Shown here: piece by piece, positions 7,098-9,766 of the stretch
Position numbering within the stretch: the stretch's first letter is position 1
Layout: each line of letters starts with the position of its first letter
From: Gaiellasilicea sp031371615
GTDB taxonomy: Bacteria; Actinomycetota; Thermoleophilia; Gaiellales; Gaiellaceae
Length of the DNA stretch: 9,766 nt
Direction of reading: 5' to 3'
Assembly (NCBI GenBank): GCA_031371615.1
Contig: JANMJY010000082.1
Coordinates: forward strand, 1-9,766
The notes under the pieces: model-generated
Databases searched by the model: none
What the model was told of the DNA's origin: nothing
What the model saw: only the letters and a program-made list of their open reading frames with translations
Translations under genes and position numbers: made by a program

Positions 7098-8729
7098 CTA
7101 CGCGGCTGTCCGGACCTCTGCGAGTTGGATGATGCGGAGCTCGGGCGGCGGCCGGCGCAGGATGCTCCCGATCAGCAGGAGCTCGTCGGTGTCAGCCGCG
7201 TCGAGCGACGCCTCGGCGAGTGCCACCGCCGCCAGCCCCGCCTCGAGCTCGACGCGCCCGGCCTCGCCGGGCAAGAGTGTCCGCGCGGCGACGACGCGCC
7301 CGCCGGAGACGAAGAAGGCGCGCTGGAAGCCGGTTTGTGCGGCGGGGACGAGCAGGCAGAGCTCGAGGGCGCGCAGGCGGTCGAGCTCTGCGAGTGCGGC
7401 GGCGACGTCCTCGAGCGCGGCGATCCGGTCACGGAGCCGCGCTGCGTCCTCGAAGCGGAGATCGCCGGCCAACCGCCTCAGCTTCGCTCGCAGCGCCGGC
7501 AACGCGTGGGCCGGCTCGCCGTCCCAGTCCCCGAGCGCACGAGCGGCGGCTTGTGCACGACGGCGACTCTTCAACGGCCCGTGTGGCCCGGGCGTCTCGG
7601 TCATGCACCAGCCGGCCCCGCGTCGGCGCAGGTAGACATGCCGGTCCGGCCGGGTGCCGCGCGCGTTCGCCGGCGGGCGGAGCTCGCGCAGCAGCCGGAG
7701 CTCCTCGAGCCCCGCCTCGAGCTCCGAGCCCAGGACGCGCCACTCGACCCGCGTCAGCGCGCCGAGCGCAGCCTCCACCGCCGGCCGCTGCCGCTCGGTG
7801 CGGAAGTACGAGCGCAGCCGGGCGCGGAGGTCGCGCGCCCGCCCCACGTAGAGCACCTGCTCGTTCCGGTCGCGAAAGAGGTAGACCCCCGGCGTCGTCG
7901 GCGCCCCGGCGACCAGGTGGCGCTTGCCCGCGAGCCGGCGCGCACGTGGCGCGGAGAGGTCGACGAGCTCCGCCACGGTCGTCGCTCCCGTCTCCTGGGC
8001 GAGGCCGATCAGCGCGACCAGGATCTCCGCGGTCGCCTCCGCGTCGGCCAGCGCTCTGTGACACGGCTGTGCCGCCGTACCGAAGAAGTAGGCGAGCGAG
8101 GAGAGCCCGACCCGCTTCTGACGTCCGGCGAGCAGCCGGCGGGCGAGCCAGACGGTGTCGACGACGGGCGCGGCGATCCGGCGGCCCGTCAGCCGCTCCA
8201 CCTCACGGTCGAGGAATCCCATGTCGAAACGCGCATTGTGGGCAACGAGGACGGCGTCGCCCGCGAATTCGAGAAACCGCCGCAGTGCCAGCTCGACCGG
8301 CGGTGCCCCCCGAAGCGCTCTCGGGTCGATTCCCGTCAGCGCGGCGACCGGGGCCGGCAGCGGGCGGCGTGGGTTGACGAGCGTCTCGAACCGCTCCTCG
8401 AGCTCGAGGTGCCGCACCCGCACCGCGCCGATCTCGCAGATCGCGGAAGTGCGGGGCGAGAGCCCGGTCGTCTCGAGATCGACGACGACGTAGGTTGCGT
8501 CCTCAAGTGCAAGCCCGGCCCCCGGCGGCTGGGCGAGGCCGATGCTGGCGCCCCGCCAGGCAAGCCGCGCGTCTCCCTCGACGACATCCGAGAGCAGCGA
8601 ACGGGCTAGGCCGGCCGGAACGTGCCGCAGCGCGTAGAGCGCCTGGGCCGCGTCCTCTGCCGGAACCGGCCCGTGGCGGGCCTCGACGAGCTCCACGAGG
8701 CGGTCGGCGGCGTCGAACGAGAGTTGCAT
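7098..8729 (-). CDS. DnaQ-type exonuclease / UvrC-like GIY-YIG nuclease fusion
   Basis: A 543-residue DNA-processing protein with two nuclease modules. Residues 1-75 are not assigned. Residues about 79-245 form a DEDDh 3'-5' exonuclease like the DNA polymerase III epsilon subunit: Asp84 and Glu86 in DLETTG, Asp169 in HNARFD, and His224/Asp229 in CHRALADA. Residues about 277-355 are a UvrC-type GIY-YIG domain (PTTPGVYLF, YVG at 294-296, Arg304, and probably Glu338 in SELEAGLEE). A UvrB/UvrC-interaction (UVR) motif lies at about 422-440. The last 100 residues resemble only the beginning of the UvrC RNase H-like domain; its catalytic part and the helix-hairpin-helix tail are absent. The same fusion is known in mycobacteria (Rv2191 of M. 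tuberculosis); the GIY-YIG part parallels E. coli Cho, an SOS-induced UvrC homologue. All catalytic residues look intact. The likely role is 3' incision and end trimming in nucleotide excision repair. The ATG at 8729 appears leaderless behind a LexA-type box. Confidence 0.93.
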   Translation of the reverse strand: MQLSFDAADRLVELVEARHGPVPAEDAAQALYALRHVPAGLARSLLSDVVEGDARLAWRGASIGLAQPPGAGLALEDATYVVVDLETTGLSPRTSAICEIGAVRVRHLELEERFETLVNPRRPLPAPVAALTGIDPRALRGAPPVELALRRFLEFAGDAVLVAHNARFDMGFLDREVERLTGRRIAAPVVDTVWLARRLLAGRQKRVGLSSLAYFFGTAAQPCHRALADAEATAEILVALIGLAQETGATTVAELVDLSAPRARRLAGKRHLVAGAPTTPGVYLFRDRNEQVLYVGRARDLRARLRSYFRTERQRPAVEAALGALTRVEWRVLGSELEAGLEELRLLRELRPPANARGTRPDRHVYLRRRGAGWCMTETPGPHGPLKSRRRAQAAARALGDWDGEPAHALPALRAKLRRLAGDLRFEDAARLRDRIAALEDVAAALAELDRLRALELCLLVPAAQTGFQRAFFVSGGRVVAARTLLPGEAGRVELEAGLAAVALAEASLDAADTDELLLIGSILRRPPPELRIIQLAEVRTAA

Positions 8730-8735
8730 CGCCCG

Positions 8736-8764
8736 AGCCTACGCGAACATGTGTTCGCGTGCAA
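8736..8764 (-). promoter_or_regulatory. Promoter of the fusion nuclease, predicted leaderless
   Basis: On the minus strand, TTGCAC (8764-8759) serves as -35, followed by a spacer of exactly 17 bases and TAGGCT (8741-8736) as -10, a TANNNT match. Counting the last T as -7 places +1 at 8729, the A of the start codon. No ribosome binding site precedes that ATG, which fits a leaderless message, common in actinobacteria. Hexamers are read by eye and are not perfect consensus. Confidence 0.6.
8741..8760. promoter_or_regulatory. LexA/SOS-type operator
   Basis: ACGCGAAC-ATGT-GTTCGCGT is a perfect inverted repeat with eight-base arms around four bases. Its core GAAC-N4-GTTC is the established LexA box of actinobacteria (mycobacterial TCGAAC-N4-GTTCGA) and close to the Bacillus CGAAC-type box. 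It fills the spacer between the predicted -35 and -10 and ends 12 bases before the start codon, the right place for a repressor. The gene it controls encodes a DNA-repair nuclease, which strongly supports the reading. Confidence 0.8.
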
Positions 8765-8821
8765 ACCCTTTCGCCGGCGCTAGAGCCCGGGAGCGAAGCG
8801 ACCCTTCAGGGGTCTTAGCGC

Positions 8822-8851
8822 GGTCGGGATCCGCTCCTGCGGATCTCGACC
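8822..8851. other. Second strong hairpin between hup and the fusion nuclease
   Basis: Arms 8822-8834 and 8839-8851 pair over 13 positions around a TCCT tetraloop. As plus-strand RNA all 13 pair (one G-U); as minus-strand RNA one position is an A-C mismatch. No T-run follows on either strand, so it is not a classic terminator. It lies about 11 bases beyond the hup terminator and about 58 bases before the SOS promoter. Role unknown: backup terminator, 3'-end protection, or a structured site in DNA. Confidence 0.6.
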
Positions 8852-8856
8852 TGCGT

Positions 8857-8900
8857 GAAAAGAAGAGGGCCGCCCCTGGGCTAGCAGGCGCGGCCCTCTT
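8857..8900 (-). terminator. Rho-independent terminator of hup
   Basis: Perfect 11-base arms (8890-8900 and 8863-8873), one C-C type mismatch, then a further four-base stem (8885-8888 with 8875-8878) and a six-base loop. On the minus strand the stem is followed by CTTTTC (8862-8857), while the plus strand has no T-run after it, so it acts for hup, whose stop is 24 bases earlier. Confidence 0.85.
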
Positions 8901-8924
8901 GAGTCCTCGGAGGTACGGCCGGGG

Positions 8925-9206
8925 CTACCCGCCCTTGACGGCCGCCTTCAGCTGGCTACCGGCCGAGAACTTCGGCACGGTTGCTGCCGGAATGTGTACC
9001 TTCTGGCTCGGGTTGCGCGGATTGACGCCCTCGCGCGCGGCCCGCTCGCTCGTGGAGAACTTGCCAAACCCGGTGAAGGTGATCGAGTCGCGCTTCTTCA
9101 AGGCGTCAGTCACGCAATCGAGGACTGCGTCCACCGCGGCACTCGCATCCCGCCGCGAAAGATTCGACTTCGATGCGACCGCGTCAACGAACTCCTGTTT
9201 CGTCAC
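8925..9206 (-). CDS. hup: HU-family nucleoid DNA-binding protein
   Basis: A 93-residue HU protein, the usual length of the short form. HU dimers bend and coat DNA with little sequence preference and assist replication, repair and recombination. The N-terminal helical dimerisation part (1-40) opens with MTKQEFVDAVA; GFGKF is at 46-50. The DNA-gripping beta arm starts at REGVNPRNP, with Pro64 in the position that intercalates DNA, and the protein closes with VPKFSAGSQLK. It lacks the long Lys/Ala-rich C-terminal tail of mycobacterial HupB. The start is GTG at 9206, supported by AAGGAG six bases upstream. It has its own promoter after pyrE and its own terminator, so it is a single-gene unit. One Cys (31) lies in the helical part. 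IHF-like relatives are possible but the sequence fits HU best. Confidence 0.96.
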   Translation of the reverse strand: MTKQEFVDAVASKSNLSRRDASAAVDAVLDCVTDALKKRDSITFTGFGKFSTSERAAREGVNPRNPSQKVHIPAATVPKFSAGSQLKAAVKGG

Positions 9207-9212
9207 TTGCGA

Positions 9213-9218
9213 CTCCTT
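9213..9218 (-). promoter_or_regulatory. Ribosome binding site of hup
   Basis: AAGGAG (minus strand) with six bases to the GTG at 9206. It is the best ribosome binding site in the window and fixes the GTG start. Confidence 0.85.
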
Positions 9219-9248
9219 CTCTTCGTGGGACGTACGTAAACCGCGGGA

Positions 9249-9277
9249 ACCCTAACAGCCGCGTCGGACTGCCTCAA
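9249..9277 (-). promoter_or_regulatory. Promoter of hup
   Basis: TTGAGG (9277-9272) as -35, a spacer of exactly 17 bases, and TAGGGT (9254-9249) as -10 on the minus strand. The predicted start near 9242 gives a leader of about 36 bases that holds the AAGGAG site. It lies in the spacer after the pyrE stop. Read by eye. Confidence 0.6.
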
Positions 9278-9289
9278 CGGTTCTATGGC

Positions 9290-9766
9290 TCAACCATGCG
9301 GATTTTGCGCACTCTTCGCTGCCGGAACGAGCTCGCCGGCCGTGTAGAGGGAGCGCAGGCGAACCCCGAGACGCGCGAGCGCATCCGCGCCTCCCTCCTC
9401 GCGGTCGACCACGCAGACGGCATTGCGGACGACGAGACCGGCCTCCCGCAGGGCCTCGACCGCCTCGGCGAGGGCGCCGCCGGAGGTGACGACGTCCTCG
9501 ATCAGACAGACGACCTCGCCTGCCTCGAACGGCCCTTCCAAGCGGTTTGCGGTCCCGTACTCCTTGGCGGCGTCCCTGACGATCAGGAACGGCAAGCCGG
9601 ATGCGAGCGACGCTGACGCGGCGAGCGCAACGGCTCCCAACGCCGGCCCGGCGAGGCGGACGGACTCCGGCTCGTGCTCGCGGACGGCTGCCGCCAGCCG
9701 CTCGCCGAGCGGCCCGAGCAGCTCCGGCAGCGTCTCGAAGCGGTACTTGTCCAGGTAGTACGTCGA
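9290..9766 (-). CDS. pyrE: Orotate phosphoribosyltransferase, N-terminus beyond the right edge
   Basis: Transfers phosphoribose from PRPP to orotate, giving OMP, the substrate of PyrF. The frame is open from the window edge (158 codons) to a TGA at 9290; the visible part begins STYYLDKYRFET, which in this family lies some 20-40 residues after the start, so a short N-terminal piece is missing. Seen in order: the LAGPALGAVALA segment, FLIVRDAAKEYGTANRLEG with the flexible catalytic loop region, and the PRPP-binding motif CLIEDVVTSGG, then VVDREEGG. All key motifs are present. An apparent start at the TTG of 9640 would remove conserved N-terminal sequence and is not the real start. The stop is 83 bases before the hup start, with the hup promoter in between; no strong terminator for pyrE is seen, only a four-base stem near 9284-9296. 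Confidence 0.96.
   Translation of the reverse strand, partial: STYYLDKYRFETLPELLGPLGERLAAAVREHEPESVRLAGPALGAVALAASASLASGLPFLIVRDAAKEYGTANRLEGPFEAGEVVCLIEDVVTSGGALAEAVEALREAGLVVRNAVCVVDREEGGADALARLGVRLRSLYTAGELVPAAKSAQNPHG

Noticed and set aside
7125..8609. Plus-strand open frame of 494 codons opposite the fusion nuclease
   Set aside because: Antisense to a gene with intact exonuclease and GIY-YIG motifs; shadow frame.
9284..9296. ATGG/CCAT stem at the end of pyrE, considered as a terminator
   Set aside because: Only four pairs and no T-run on the minus strand; too weak to call.

Overview
This window is strongly GC-rich, with codons ending mostly in G or C, and every gene I can support lies on the minus strand. 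It looks like chromosome of a high-GC actinobacterium. The long (type 2) orotidine decarboxylase, the DnaQ/UvrC-like fusion, the GAAC-N4-GTTC LexA-type box and TANNNT -10 elements all fit. A deep-branching class such as Thermoleophilia is possible, but that is a guess that cannot be tested from this window alone. No mobile element, CRISPR array, tRNA or rRNA is visible. It reads as conserved housekeeping chromosome, not an accessory island.

Layout in the direction of transcription (high to low coordinates): a pyrE fragment (orotate phosphoribosyltransferase, N-terminus beyond the right edge); hup (HU nucleoid protein) with its own promoter, a good ribosome binding site and a strong terminator; a spacer of about 195 bases holding that terminator, a second long hairpin and a promoter overlapped by a LexA/SOS-type operator; then a tightly packed run of DnaQ-GIY-YIG fusion nuclease, pyrF, a small LysM membrane protein, a D-Ala-D-Ala carboxypeptidase, a PfkB-family sugar kinase, guaB, guaA and an unknown exported protein that runs off the left edge. 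Gaps in the run are +9, -1, +12, -4, +36, -1 and +29 bases.

Functionally, pyrE and pyrF give the last two steps of UMP synthesis, and guaB and guaA the last two steps of GMP synthesis. The LysM protein and the carboxypeptidase belong to the cell wall. The fusion nuclease and HU act on DNA. The most notable point is regulatory. The only clear promoter for the eight-gene run is the one in front of the fusion nuclease; its -35/-10 spacer is filled by the inverted repeat of a LexA box, and its predicted start point falls on the A of the ATG (leaderless mRNA). Whether damage-induced transcription reaches pyrF, guaB and guaA is an open question raised by the layout.

Two further points deserve attention: a hairpin that would bury both the ribosome binding site and the TTG start of guaB, and a triplicated 12-base repeat at the start of guaA, where two start codons compete. 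I do not see a clearly new multi-gene system; the genes are mostly known families in a suggestive arrangement.
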